A stretch of 64,000 nt of DNA from an uncultured Flavobacteriaceae bacterium (GTDB lineage: Bacteria; Bacteroidota; Bacteroidia; Flavobacteriales; Flavobacteriaceae). Below are positions 6,736 to 14,939 of the stretch, in pieces. The notes below the pieces were generated by a model. The model searched no databases and was not told the DNA's origin. It saw only the letters and a program-made list of their open reading frames with translations. The number at the start of each line of letters is the position of its first letter. Within the stretch, counting starts at the first letter, position 1. The position numbers and the translations under genes were made by a program. The stretch spans positions 62,001 to 126,000 of the forward strand of contig CANMSI010000005.1 of NCBI GenBank assembly GCA_947500575.1, given 5' to 3'.

Positions 6736-8351
6736 TTTTCTGTCTTTGCAGAAGCAGTTTCTTTCTGATCATCTACCTCCTTAACGCGGTTGAGCATTGC
6801 ATCTCCTTGACTCTTAATTTCGGCATATGCGTTAGGTGAAAAAAGCTGTTCTGCCATAGCCGCTTTTAAATAGATTTTTATTTTTTCTTCAAAACCGTAG
6901 AAGTCAAAGGTAATTTTATTGGGACCACCAATACAGTAATCTATAAAACGTTCAAATAAGATGTCGTCTGTATTGAACTCTGCTAAAAAACTCCTTTCAG
7001 AAAAATGATCATACCGACTTCTATCTTCCTCGAGGTGATTAAATACAAAAGCAGAGAAAAGACCTCTTCTTTCTTCTCCTTCTATCCTTGCTTCTTCGTA
7101 ACTACCTATGGGTACAAAAACATCGGGGATAATTCCACCGCCGCCATATACTATTTTCCCTTTTGGGGTTTTAAATTTTAAAGAATCTGCTACTTTAATA
7201 CTATCAACCGAAATGAGTTCTCCACTATGAAAACGTTCTGTAAATTTCTTATAATAGTCTTTGTGCCCATTCTTGTAAGTCTTTTGTATAGAACGACCCG
7301 TTGGAGTATAATACCTTGAAACAGTAAGTCTAACGGCAGAACCATCTCCCAGATCCATTTCTCTTTGCACCAGTCCTTTTCCAAAAGAACGCCGTCCAAC
7401 AATGGTTCCAATATCATTATCCTGTAAAGCTCCTGCAATAATTTCACTCGCAGATGCCGATCGTTCGTTAATTAAAACATATACAGGTTTGTCTTCAAAA
7501 CTCCCTTTTTTAGTGGCGTAGGTCTTGTTCACCTTTCCTTTTTTGTTCTTAGTAAACAAAATAAGTCTTCCATCCTTTAAAAACTCATCGGCCATTTGTT
7601 CTGCAATACCTAAATATCCGCCAGGATTATCTCTTAAATCCAGTGTTAATTTCGTGGCTCCTGCTTTTTCTAGATCCGCCAAAGCTGCTTTGAATTCCTT
7701 AAAGGTAGATTCTGCAAAACGATTTACCTTAATATAACCCATATCTGCCGTAAGCATATAATGTGCTTCTACACTTTTAATTGGAATACGTCCTCTTTTT
7801 ACAATGGCAGTAAACGTTTTATCCTCCGTTTTGCGGTACACTTTTAATTTTACCGAACTTCCCTGTTTCCCCTTAAGCTTAGCAATAATATCTTCATCAG
7901 AAATTCGCTTTCCATACAAGGTGTCATTATCTGCCATTAAGATCCGATCTCCTGGCTGTATCCCTTTCAAAAAGCTAGGACCATCTTTGGTAGTTCGTAC
8001 TACTGAAATAGTGTCTCGAATGGTGTAGAATACAATTCCTATCCCTACGAAATCTCCCTTCATATTTTCTGTTACCCGGTCCATTTCCTGTTTTGGAATA
8101 TAAACCGAATGTGGATCTAGTTTATCCAAGATATTATTAACCGTTACATCTACAATACTGTCGGTATCAATCTCATCTACATACTCATAGTCAATATAGT
8201 CTATAAGTCGATTAAGTTTATCTTTTTTGGAATTGGTAGTAAATAGTTGTTCTGGGGTATCACTAAAATGTAATTTGCCACCAATAAAAATTCCTATAGC
8301 AAGTGCTGTTGCTATAATAGTAGGCCATAAAAAGTTGTATTTTTTTTTCAT
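6732..8351 (-). CDS. Carboxy-terminal processing protease, S41 family
   Basis: Periplasmic serine protease of the CtpA/Prc type, 539 residues, which trims or degrades envelope proteins. An N-terminal signal anchor covers residues 9-25. A PDZ domain lies at about 95-180 (GDFVGIGIVF, IQPGDRIL). The S41 catalytic core contains the dyad Ser300 (ERSASASEI) and Lys325 (RSFGKGLVQ), 25 residues apart as in the plant D1 protease. The tail beyond about 360 is a C-terminal extension ending in a Lys/Glu-rich stretch. It is preceded by the dCMP deaminase gene (14-base gap) on the same strand. Confidence 0.93.
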   Translation of the reverse strand: MKKKYNFLWPTIIATALAIGIFIGGKLHFSDTPEQLFTTNSKKDKLNRLIDYIDYEYVDEIDTDSIVDVTVNNILDKLDPHSVYIPKQEMDRVTENMKGDFVGIGIVFYTIRDTISVVRTTKDGPSFLKGIQPGDRILMADNDTLYGKRISDEDIIAKLKGKQGSSVKLKVYRKTEDKTFTAIVKRGRIPIKSVEAHYMLTADMGYIKVNRFAESTFKEFKAALADLEKAGATKLTLDLRDNPGGYLGIAEQMADEFLKDGRLILFTKNKKGKVNKTYATKKGSFEDKPVYVLINERSASASEIIAGALQDNDIGTIVGRRSFGKGLVQREMDLGDGSAVRLTVSRYYTPTGRSIQKTYKNGHKDYYKKFTERFHSGELISVDSIKVADSLKFKTPKGKIVYGGGGIIPDVFVPIGSYEEARIEGEERRGLFSAFVFNHLEEDRSRYDHFSERSFLAEFNTDDILFERFIDYCIGGPNKITFDFYGFEEKIKIYLKAAMAEQLFSPNAYAEIKSQGDAMLNRVKEVDDQKETASAKTEN

Positions 8352-8365
8352 ATTGCTGGGGCAAT

Positions 8366-8803
8366 TTATACAAGGTTTTCAATAATAGGCAGGTGCAGTA
8401 GGTCAATTCCCGCTCTTCGTAAAAAGTCTAATCCAGATTCATCTTTATAGGCAGTTTGATACACAACGCGCTTTATTCCTGATTGATGAATGAGCTTGCT
8501 GCACTCCTTACAGGGAGACAGGGTAATATACAAAGTTGCGCCATCACACGACTGCGTGGAGGAAGCTACTTTCGAAATAGCATTCGCTTCCGCATGCAAA
8601 ACATACCACTTGGTATATCCTTCTTCATCCTCACAAATATTTTCAAAACCAGTAGGGGTACCATTGTAACCGTCAGAAATAATCATTCGGTCCCTCACGA
8701 TAATAGCTCCCACTTGCTTTCGTTCGCAATAGGATAGTTTACCCCATTCCAATGCCATTCGCAAATAAGCTTTATCGTATTTTTCTTGTTTACTTTCTTT
8801 CAT
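8366..8803 (-). CDS. dCMP deaminase / ComE-type cytidylate deaminase
   Basis: Zinc-dependent deaminase that converts dCMP to dUMP, feeding dTMP synthesis. 145 residues. Zinc site and catalytic Glu are seen in LHAEANAI (His70, Glu72) and SPCKEC (Cys98, Cys101). I use the ATG at 8803 (MKESKQEKYD), because an upstream in-frame start at 8866 would add 21 residues that do not look like the family. It lies between the HupE-like gene and the S41 protease gene, all on the minus strand, a likely operon. Confidence 0.92.
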   Translation of the reverse strand: MKESKQEKYDKAYLRMALEWGKLSYCERKQVGAIIVRDRMIISDGYNGTPTGFENICEDEEGYTKWYVLHAEANAISKVASSTQSCDGATLYITLSPCKECSKLIHQSGIKRVVYQTAYKDESGLDFLRRAGIDLLHLPIIENLV

Positions 8804-8903
8804 GGCAATAGAATACAAATTGCAAAAGATTCTTTCAGAGAATACTAAGATACCCGCTTTAACCAATCCCTACAACCTTAAACGGTTAATTTTTAGTGAA
8901 ATT

Positions 8904-9488
8904 CTATGAAGTGATGATTTTTGCGAGTAGTGGTATTGTTATTCCAATAATAATCAAAGACATCCCTATTACAAAGACTCTTTGCTTTACCTTAAAAAGT
9001 TCTTGAACCAGATACGCAAATACCAGTACAACTACTACTATAAGTACCTGCGAAATCTCAATTCCTGTAGCAAAACCTAATAACGGACTTAACTTATGAT
9101 CTTCTTCCGCCATGAGTAGTTTAAAATAGTTTGAAAAACCAAAACCATGTATCGCACCAAAAAAAGCAGTAATGATTAAATGTAGTAAGACGCTTTTATG
9201 TCCGCTTTTTTGCAGGGTATAAAGCAAATTAAACAGTGCCGCTAGTACAATACTTACTAAAATAAGTACTTCTATCCAAGCAACGTCTATCATCATTACC
9301 TCATAAACAGAGAGTGCTAAAGAAACACAATGTGCTATAGTAAAGACCGTTGCAAGTAATAAGACTTTTTTCCAACTCTTAAATGTAAAAGGAACGGCTA
9401 ATGCCATCAAAAATAACACATGATCATAAGCAGAAGAATCCAAAACATGCTGAATCCCCAACTTTACATAAAATAAAAATTCCTCCAT
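8904..9488 (-). CDS. HupE/UreJ family membrane protein
   Basis: A 194-residue polytopic membrane protein with about six or seven helices. The N-terminal segment GIQHVLDSSAYDHVLFLMAL and the following TIAHCVSLALS, then GAIHGFGFSN, are the conserved His-bearing helices of the HupE/UreJ family. Members near hydrogenases and ureases carry nickel or cobalt. Flavobacterial copies outside such clusters have no proven substrate, and no hydrogenase or urease gene is visible here. Same strand and spacing as the deaminase and S41 protease genes. Confidence 0.88.
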   Translation of the reverse strand: MEEFLFYVKLGIQHVLDSSAYDHVLFLMALAVPFTFKSWKKVLLLATVFTIAHCVSLALSVYEVMMIDVAWIEVLILVSIVLAALFNLLYTLQKSGHKSVLLHLIITAFFGAIHGFGFSNYFKLLMAEEDHKLSPLLGFATGIEISQVLIVVVVLVFAYLVQELFKVKQRVFVIGMSLIIIGITIPLLAKIITS

Positions 9489-9535
9489 AAATATGCTATT
9501 TTGAACCTACTCTCCGATTAGAACCAGCTCATTAT

Positions 9536-10276
9536 CTATGCAATTCCTCGTTCTTTTTGAAGTGTCTCATAGGCCTTTTGCACCTCCTTAAATTTCTCTT
9601 CTGCACCTTTTTTAATGGCCTCGTTTTCCGTGTTTACCCTATCTGGATGGTACTTTTTAGCCATGGTCCTGTAGGCTTTTTTTATTTCATCATTGGTGGC
9701 AGATTTATCAATCTCTAGAATTTTGTAGGCATTATCTCCAGATTTCACAAACATGGCTTTGATACTCTCAAAATCTTGCCTACCCACTCTCAAATAACCA
9801 GCAATCTCACTTAGCTTGGACACTTCCGAAGCGCTGACGCTACCGTCTGCTTGGGCAATTCCAAATAGAAAGTGTAATAATTGCAATCGTACTTCATAGC
9901 GTGTACGTTGGTTAAGATAAAGGCAAATACGCTGAGCAGAAATTTCTCTGTTCTTAATTACATCGTTGAACGTTCTAAAAATAGCATTGGCTTTTTCCTT
10001 CCCATAGGTAGATACAAAATACTCACGTACATAATCCAATTCTCGCTGACTTACCTTTCCATCTGCTTTAATCACCACCGAACACAGCGATAACAGGTTG
10101 AGTTCAAAATCTGCTGGGGAAACCTGTTTGCGGGTTATATCATCGAAAACAGTACGCGCTCCTCTTTTAGAGCCTCCACTAAAATTATCTATCAAACTCC
10201 CAATTACGAAGCCAGCAATAGCGCCAGGATACCTATATATAAGAAAGCCAATTATGGCCGCTGCCCATTTAAGCAT
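9536..10276 (-). CDS. TerB-like and J-domain membrane-anchored co-chaperone
   Basis: 246 residues arranged like DjlA: an N-terminal glycine-containing hydrophobic segment (residues 3-28) for membrane attachment, a TerB-like helical domain (about 55-165, with [20 protein letters not shown] and [13 protein letters not shown], two similar acidic loops), and a C-terminal J domain (about 183-246) with the HPD motif in [11 protein letters not shown] domains stimulate DnaK, so the likely role is recruiting the Hsp70 chaperone to the membrane. A TATATTTG -7 box lies at 10295-10302. Confidence 0.9.
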   Translation of the reverse strand: MLKWAAAIIGFLIYRYPGAIAGFVIGSLIDNFSGGSKRGARTVFDDITRKQVSPADFELNLLSLCSVVIKADGKVSQRELDYVREYFVSTYGKEKANAIFRTFNDVIKNREISAQRICLYLNQRTRYEVRLQLLHFLFGIAQADGSVSASEVSKLSEIAGYLRVGRQDFESIKAMFVKSGDNAYKILEIDKSATNDEIKKAYRTMAKKYHPDRVNTENEAIKKGAEEKFKEVQKAYETLQKERGIA

Positions 10277-10294
10277 TGTCTAAAGTTTAGCTGT

Positions 10295-10302
10295 CAAATA
10301 TA
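10295..10302 (-). promoter_or_regulatory. -7 promoter box TATATTTG for the TerB/DnaJ gene
   Basis: CAAATATA on the plus strand reads TATATTTG on the minus strand, an exact TAnnTTTG match 18 bases before the start codon at 10276. It implies a short leader. Confidence 0.5.
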
Positions 10303-10370
10303 GGGTTTTGATGGTAAAAAAAGGACTAAAGGAAAAGTTAAGGTATGCAAAGGAAACACAACAAATTCAC

Positions 10371-10378
10371 TATCTTTG
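10371..10378 (+). promoter_or_regulatory. -7 promoter box TATCTTTG for the bacilliredoxin gene
   Basis: Exact TAnnTTTG match with the ATG 22 bases downstream of the box. No good -33 TTG upstream. The region is a divergent promoter shared with the TerB/DnaJ gene. Confidence 0.5.
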
Positions 10379-10400
10379 ATAAATTTTAAAAAATTAAATA

Positions 10401-10811
10401 ATGTATCCCGCAGAATTAGTAAAACCTATGAGAGAAGATCTGGCATCTGCCGGATTTGAAGAATTATATACTTCCGAAACCGTTGAGAATGCAATTAAAC
10501 AAGAAGGAACTACCTTGGTAGTAGTTAATTCTGTTTGCGGATGTGCTGCCGCTAATGCAAGACCTGCTGCTAAATTAAGTTTACAGAATCAAAAAAAACC
10601 GGATCATTTGGTAACGGTTTTTGCTGGTGTAGATACCGAAGCAGTCGATACCGCTAGAAATTTAATGGTCCCTTTCCCTCCGTCATCACCTAGTATGGCT
10701 TTGTTTAGAGATGGAGAGTTAGTTCATATGATAGAACGCCACCATATTGAAGGAAGACCTGCAGAAATGATTGCAGAGAATTTAATGGAAGCTTATAACG
10801 AATTCTGTTAA
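10401..10811 (+). CDS. BrxA/BrxB family bacilliredoxin
   Basis: A 136-residue thioredoxin-fold protein of the YphP/YqiW (BrxA/BrxB) family. The CGC motif is at Cys46-Gly-Cys48 (VNSVCGCAA) in the conserved position. In Firmicutes these proteins remove bacillithiol from oxidised protein thiols. Members are common in Bacteroidota, where the low-molecular-weight thiol partner may differ, so the substrate is inference. Monocistronic: it has its own -7 box and is followed by a strong terminator hairpin at 10858-10889. Confidence 0.93.
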   Translation: MYPAELVKPMREDLASAGFEELYTSETVENAIKQEGTTLVVVNSVCGCAAANARPAAKLSLQNQKKPDHLVTVFAGVDTEAVDTARNLMVPFPPSSPSMALFRDGELVHMIERHHIEGRPAEMIAENLMEAYNEFC

Positions 10812-10857
10812 TTCAAAGTCCAATTTAATTGGACTATCTGACAAAAGAATATCTTAT

Positions 10858-10889
10858 AAAAAACCGCTCATATCTGAGCGGTTTTTTAT
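10858..10889 (+). terminator. Rho-independent terminator
   Basis: Stem CCGCTCA / TGAGCGG (10864-10870 and 10875-10881, loop TATC), extended by flanking AAAA/TTTT and followed by a T-rich run. It lies 50 bases after the bacilliredoxin stop. A weaker hairpin (AGTCCAAT / ATTGGACT) precedes it at about 10818-10835. Confidence 0.85.
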
Positions 10890-10898
10890 TTTTGCCTT

Positions 10899-11636
10899 AT
10901 GCAAAAGCTTCTTTCTTATCCTCTCTCATTAATATACTTTGTTTTTTTTGGAAGTACACTGCTTATTTTCCATCCCATTCAGTGGGTAGCACATAGGTTT
11001 TTTGGATATGAGGCGCATAAAAAAAGTGTGAGCCTTTTAAATTGGTGTCTTGTAAAGTGCACCCATATTCTAGGCACGTATTACACTTTTAAGAAACCGC
11101 AAAACCTTCCTCCAGACAAACCTCTTATTTTGGTAGCGAACCATCAAAGCATGCACGATATTCCTCCTATTATTTGGTATCTACGGGAGCATCATCCAAA
11201 ATTTGTGAGTAAAATAGAATTGGGAAAGGGTATTCCCAGCGTCTCCTATAATTTAAGACATGGAGGTTCTGTATTAATTGATCGGAAAGATGGCAAACAG
11301 GCTTTGTTAGAAATTTCTAAATTGGGCACTTATATTGAAAAACACCATCGGAGTGCTGTTATTTTTCCAGAAGGCACTCGAAGTAGAACAGGACACCCTA
11401 AAAAATTTCAAACTACCGGACTCAAAATACTTATGAAGCGAGCTCCCTCTGCGCTTATTGTACCTATCAGTATAAATAATTCATGGAAAGTACTTCGCTT
11501 TGGTAAATTTCCATACGGACTAGGGGTTCATATGACATTTGATGTACACCCGCCAATAGCGAATGGAAAGAATATAGACGCTATCATAGAACAAGTAGAA
11601 AACGCTGTCACCGATGGCATAACTTCCTTTAAATGA
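10899..11636 (+). CDS. 1-acyl-sn-glycerol-3-phosphate acyltransferase (PlsC-like)
   Basis: Membrane lysophospholipid acyltransferase, 245 residues, which adds the second acyl chain in phosphatidic acid synthesis. An N-terminal helix (residues 5-30) anchors it. Motif I is NHQSMHD (His82, Asp87, the HX4D catalytic pair) and motif III is FPEGTRSR near residue 155. Two or more paralogues usually exist per genome, so the exact acceptor could differ. The stop overlaps the start of the HD-domain gene (ATGA at 11633), so the two are translationally coupled. Confidence 0.88.
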   Translation: MQKLLSYPLSLIYFVFFGSTLLIFHPIQWVAHRFFGYEAHKKSVSLLNWCLVKCTHILGTYYTFKKPQNLPPDKPLILVANHQSMHDIPPIIWYLREHHPKFVSKIELGKGIPSVSYNLRHGGSVLIDRKDGKQALLEISKLGTYIEKHHRSAVIFPEGTRSRTGHPKKFQTTGLKILMKRAPSALIVPISINNSWKVLRFGKFPYGLGVHMTFDVHPPIANGKNIDAIIEQVENAVTDGITSFK

Positions 11637-12292
11637 ATACAACGCAAGTTATAGCTAACACTAAAGACTTTGTAAAAGAGACGCTGAAAGACGCCGAAGG
11701 TGGCCATGATTGGTTCCATATAGAGCGGGTATTTTCAAATGCGAAACAGATTGCAAAAACCGAAGCGGTAGATGCCTTTGTAGTTACTTTAGGAGCCTTA
11801 TTACATGATATTGCAGACGCTAAATTCTATAATGGCGATGAAACCATCGGTCCTAAAAAAGCCACTAACTTTTTAGAGAACCAAGGAGTGAATGAAAAGG
11901 TAATAAATCATGTAGTGCAGATCCTAAAGCACATCTCTTTTAAGAATAGTTTGGATGTAAATGGAGAAAAGTTTAGCTCTTTAGAGTTAGCGGTTGTGCA
12001 AGATGCCGATCGTTTAGATGCAATTGGAGCCATTGGGATTGCTAGAGCATTTAACTATGGTGGGTTTAAAAATAGAGCTTTGCACCATCCAGATGTACCT
12101 CCTAACTTACATATGACTAAGGAGGAATACAAAAAATCGACAGCACCTACCATCAATCATTTTTACGAAAAACTGTTATTGCTTAAAGATCGAATGAACA
12201 CCGATACTGGAAAACAAATGGCCGAAGAACGACATCAATTTATGCTCCTATTTTTAAATCAGTTTTTTAAAGAGTGGAAGGGCGAAGCCTAG
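11633..12292 (+). CDS. HD-domain phosphohydrolase
   Basis: 219-residue cytosolic HD-superfamily protein, similar to the YedJ/COG1418-type hydrolases. The metal-binding residues are visible: His29 in HDWFHIERV, His58-Asp59 in ALLHDIADAKF, and an Asp near 124 in VQDADRLDAIGAIG. The metal site implies hydrolysis of a nucleotide or other phosphate ester; the substrate cannot be told from the sequence. It overlaps the acyltransferase gene by four bases, which suggests co-expression rather than a shared pathway. Confidence 0.88.
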   Translation: MNTTQVIANTKDFVKETLKDAEGGHDWFHIERVFSNAKQIAKTEAVDAFVVTLGALLHDIADAKFYNGDETIGPKKATNFLENQGVNEKVINHVVQILKHISFKNSLDVNGEKFSSLELAVVQDADRLDAIGAIGIARAFNYGGFKNRALHHPDVPPNLHMTKEEYKKSTAPTINHFYEKLLLLKDRMNTDTGKQMAEERHQFMLLFLNQFFKEWKGEA

Positions 12293-12305
12293 CCTTGAAT
12301 ACTCC

Positions 12306-12335
12306 TTGACTCCTTCTATATTTTTTGTATCTTCA
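12306..12335 (+). promoter_or_regulatory. Putative promoter: TTG, 19 bp, TATCTTCA
   Basis: -33 TTG at 12306-12308 and an imperfect -7 box (TATCTTCA) at 12328-12335 with the standard 19-bp spacing. It lies upstream of the Tat-exported oxidoreductase gene. Confidence 0.4.
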
Positions 12336-12364
12336 ATGGGTTATAACCACAACTTTATTGAAAG

Positions 12365-13789
12365 ATGAAAAGAAGAAAGTTTCTGAAAAATGCAGCTGCA
12401 GCCTCTACTGTTTTTTCGATTGTTCCCAGTTATGTTCTTGGCAAAACACATGTAGCACCAAGTGATACTTTGTACATCGCTGCCTTTGGTGTTGGTGGGC
12501 GCGGAAGAGGTGTTATTCAGGAACTTACTGCTACCAAAAAAGTGAAATTTGTAGCGCTTTGCGACGTGGATGAACGCATGGTAAAAGACAGCCATGCGCT
12601 GCATCCAAAAGCCAAACGCTTCAAAGATTTTAGAAAAGTATATGATAGTCATCTCAATGATATAGACGCCATTATGGTTGCTACACCAGACCATACCCAT
12701 GCAACTATTGCATTACCATTTATGCGTGCTAAAAAACATGCCTATGTAGAAAAACCATTAACCCATAATATTAATGAAGCGCGTTTAATGACGCAGGTAG
12801 CAAAAGAAAATGGAATTGTTACCCAAATGGGAAATCAAGGGGCTTCTAGTGATGGAAGTAGAGAAGCTAAAGAATTAGTAGCCTCTGGAATTATTGGAAA
12901 AGTGCATAAAGTGGACTGTTGGACTAATAGACCTGTATGGCCCCAAGGAGTTCCCATACCATTAGCCAAAGATCCGATTCCAAAAGAATTAGATTGGGAT
13001 TTGTGGTTAGGACCTGCTGCCATGCGCGATTACAATGCTGCCTACCTTCCTTTTAAGTGGCGTGGTTGGTGGGACTTTGGCACTGGTGCCTTAGGCGACA
13101 TGGGCTGTCATATTATGGAAACTCCGTTTAGCGTTTTGGATTTGGGATACCCAACAGAAGCAGAAGCAAGTTGCACCACCAACTGGGTAGGTGATTTTGT
13201 AGAAGCCGATTATGCAGCATCTTGCCCAGCGTCTTCCATAGTCCGATTAAAATTTAACACTCCCAAACACGGTGACATTGCTTTGAACTGGTATGACGGT
13301 GGTTTAAAACCAGATTTGCCAGACGAACTTAAAGATGGTGAAACCATAGGGGATTCTGGAGGTGGCTCCATTATTTATGGAAGTAAAGGTACCTTGGTAT
13401 GCGACACTTATTCCAGAAATGCTCGCTTACTGCCCTCTACAACGAATGCTTTAATTAAAAAACCAACCCCTTATCTAGACAGAATTGCGGGTGATACTAG
13501 TGGCCACCAACTTAACTGGGTAGAGGGTTGTATAAATGGCACTCCAACCTCCTCAGATTTTGAAAGATCTGGTCCTTTAACAGAAGCGGTGCTAATGGGT
13601 AACCTGGCTATAAAAGCCTCTCAGTACAAGGAATTAAAGAAAGGCAAAAAAATAGGCGATTGGGATCCGTTTAATTATCCTGGGAGGCGCAAAATTCTTT
13701 GGGATGGCGCCAATATGAAAGTCACCAATTATGACAAAGCCAATGCATGGGTACAGGGAACTTATAGAAAAGGTTGGGAATTGAAATAG
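12365..13789 (+). CDS. Tat-exported Gfo/Idh/MocA family oxidoreductase
   Basis: A 474-residue NAD(P)-dependent dehydrogenase-like protein. The first 27 residues are a twin-arginine signal (MKRRKFLKNAAAAS), so it is probably exported with its cofactor bound. The Rossmann fold is at about 35-165, with the dinucleotide loop FGVGGRGRGV and the family signature YVEKPLTHN. A C-terminal Gfo/Idh/MocA alpha/beta domain follows, with a Trp-rich segment (WRGWWDFGTGALGDMGCH). Members act on sugars or inositols and some act as glycosidases (GH109), but the substrate cannot be assigned. Neighbours do not form a sugar operon. Confidence 0.88.
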   Translation: MKRRKFLKNAAAASTVFSIVPSYVLGKTHVAPSDTLYIAAFGVGGRGRGVIQELTATKKVKFVALCDVDERMVKDSHALHPKAKRFKDFRKVYDSHLNDIDAIMVATPDHTHATIALPFMRAKKHAYVEKPLTHNINEARLMTQVAKENGIVTQMGNQGASSDGSREAKELVASGIIGKVHKVDCWTNRPVWPQGVPIPLAKDPIPKELDWDLWLGPAAMRDYNAAYLPFKWRGWWDFGTGALGDMGCHIMETPFSVLDLGYPTEAEASCTTNWVGDFVEADYAASCPASSIVRLKFNTPKHGDIALNWYDGGLKPDLPDELKDGETIGDSGGGSIIYGSKGTLVCDTYSRNARLLPSTTNALIKKPTPYLDRIAGDTSGHQLNWVEGCINGTPTSSDFERSGPLTEAVLMGNLAIKASQYKELKKGKKIGDWDPFNYPGRRKILWDGANMKVTNYDKANAWVQGTYRKGWELK

Positions 13790-13793
13790 CACC

Positions 13794-14867
13794 TTAAAAC
13801 AGCTTCATTTGACCATCTCTATAAATTTCATAAAGCGATTCATTTAGTTTTGGGAATACTTTGTCTTTAAAATATTTTCTGCGGGCTAATGCGGCCATTT
13901 GATGAATTTGTTCGGCTATTTTCCCTTCTCCTTTTGTTCTAATCCCAAAACGGCTGTCATTTAAAATCCCCCCATGGCATGCTGCTATTTGATGTAGTAC
14001 TTTGCCTGCCTTATGAGGCATTGTTTTTTGTATCCAATCAGTGAAAATTTCTCCAATGGCCCCATTTAGTCGTACAATGGTGATGGCAAATGAAACCGCA
14101 CCTTTTTCGGAAACTGCTTTGGCTAAATCTAAAATCTCATGACTATTTATCCCCGGTATTATAGGAGCCAACATAGCATTTACAGGAATACCATTTTGGG
14201 ATAGAATTTGCACAGTTTTAAGTCTTTTATGAATGGTAGTAGTCCTAGGCTCCAGAACGCGTCTAGTTGTTTCAGACATCGAAGTAATAGATACATTAAC
14301 TCCTATTAACCCATCTTTAGCCAGGGTTTTGATCAGATCCAAATCGCGCAAGATTAAGGCATTTTTTGTAATAATACCTACAGGATGTTTGTACTTTAAA
14401 AAGACTTTTAAACAGGCTCTGGTAATTTCAAATTTTTTCTCGGCAGGTTGGTAGCAATCCGTATTTCCTGAAAGGACAATAGTCTTGGCCTTCCATTTTT
14501 TGCTTTTCAATTTTTCTTCCAATAACTTGGGAGCATCTTTTTTTATGAGAATACGCCGTTCAAAATCCAAACCTGCACTATATCCCCAATACTCATGTGT
14601 ATTTCTAGCATAGCAGTAAATACATCCATGTTCGCAGCCTTGATAAGGATTCATAGAATAATACATGCCAATATCTGGACTAGCAACTTTATTCACAATC
14701 GTTTTTGGAAAAATAGGAATGTATTCAGTTCTACTTTTAAAAGCTTCTTCTCCTTCTAGTCTACAAAATTCCAGGAAATCATCTCTGGTTTCGTACACAT
14801 GTTGCAGAAACTTATTGGAAGTGTTTTTCTGGGCACCACGCCCCTTTATGGGTGAATTCTTATGCAA
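13794..14867 (-). CDS. PA0069-type radical SAM protein (SplB-like)
   Basis: A 357-residue radical S-adenosylmethionine protein. The [4Fe-4S]-binding CX3CX2C motif is Cys78-Cys82-Cys85 in YQGCEHGCIYCYAR, followed by YSAGLDFE and SGNTDCYQPAE, typical of the PA0069 group related to spore photoproduct lyase. The reaction is unknown in this group. The start is a TTG at 14867: the frame is closed by a stop ten codons upstream and holds no ATG before residue 68, and the family's N-terminal IKGRGAQ motif requires this start. Convergent with the oxidoreductase gene, four bases apart. Confidence 0.88.
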   Translation of the reverse strand: MHKNSPIKGRGAQKNTSNKFLQHVYETRDDFLEFCRLEGEEAFKSRTEYIPIFPKTIVNKVASPDIGMYYSMNPYQGCEHGCIYCYARNTHEYWGYSAGLDFERRILIKKDAPKLLEEKLKSKKWKAKTIVLSGNTDCYQPAEKKFEITRACLKVFLKYKHPVGIITKNALILRDLDLIKTLAKDGLIGVNVSITSMSETTRRVLEPRTTTIHKRLKTVQILSQNGIPVNAMLAPIIPGINSHEILDLAKAVSEKGAVSFAITIVRLNGAIGEIFTDWIQKTMPHKAGKVLHQIAACHGGILNDSRFGIRTKGEGKIAEQIHQMAALARRKYFKDKVFPKLNESLYEIYRDGQMKLF

Positions 14868-14939
14868 TTTATTGGATTTATTCCAAAATTATGGAATTTA
14901 TCCAATTAACCGATCGGTATTTTTGTTAAAGCTAAAAAG

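Noticed and set aside
12341-12700. 119-codon minus-strand frame
   Set aside because: Lies entirely antisense to the Tat-exported oxidoreductase and reads as a shadow.
12365-13789. Calling the Tat oxidoreductase a GH109 glycosidase
   Set aside because: The fold is shared but I cannot see residues that separate glycosidase from dehydrogenase.
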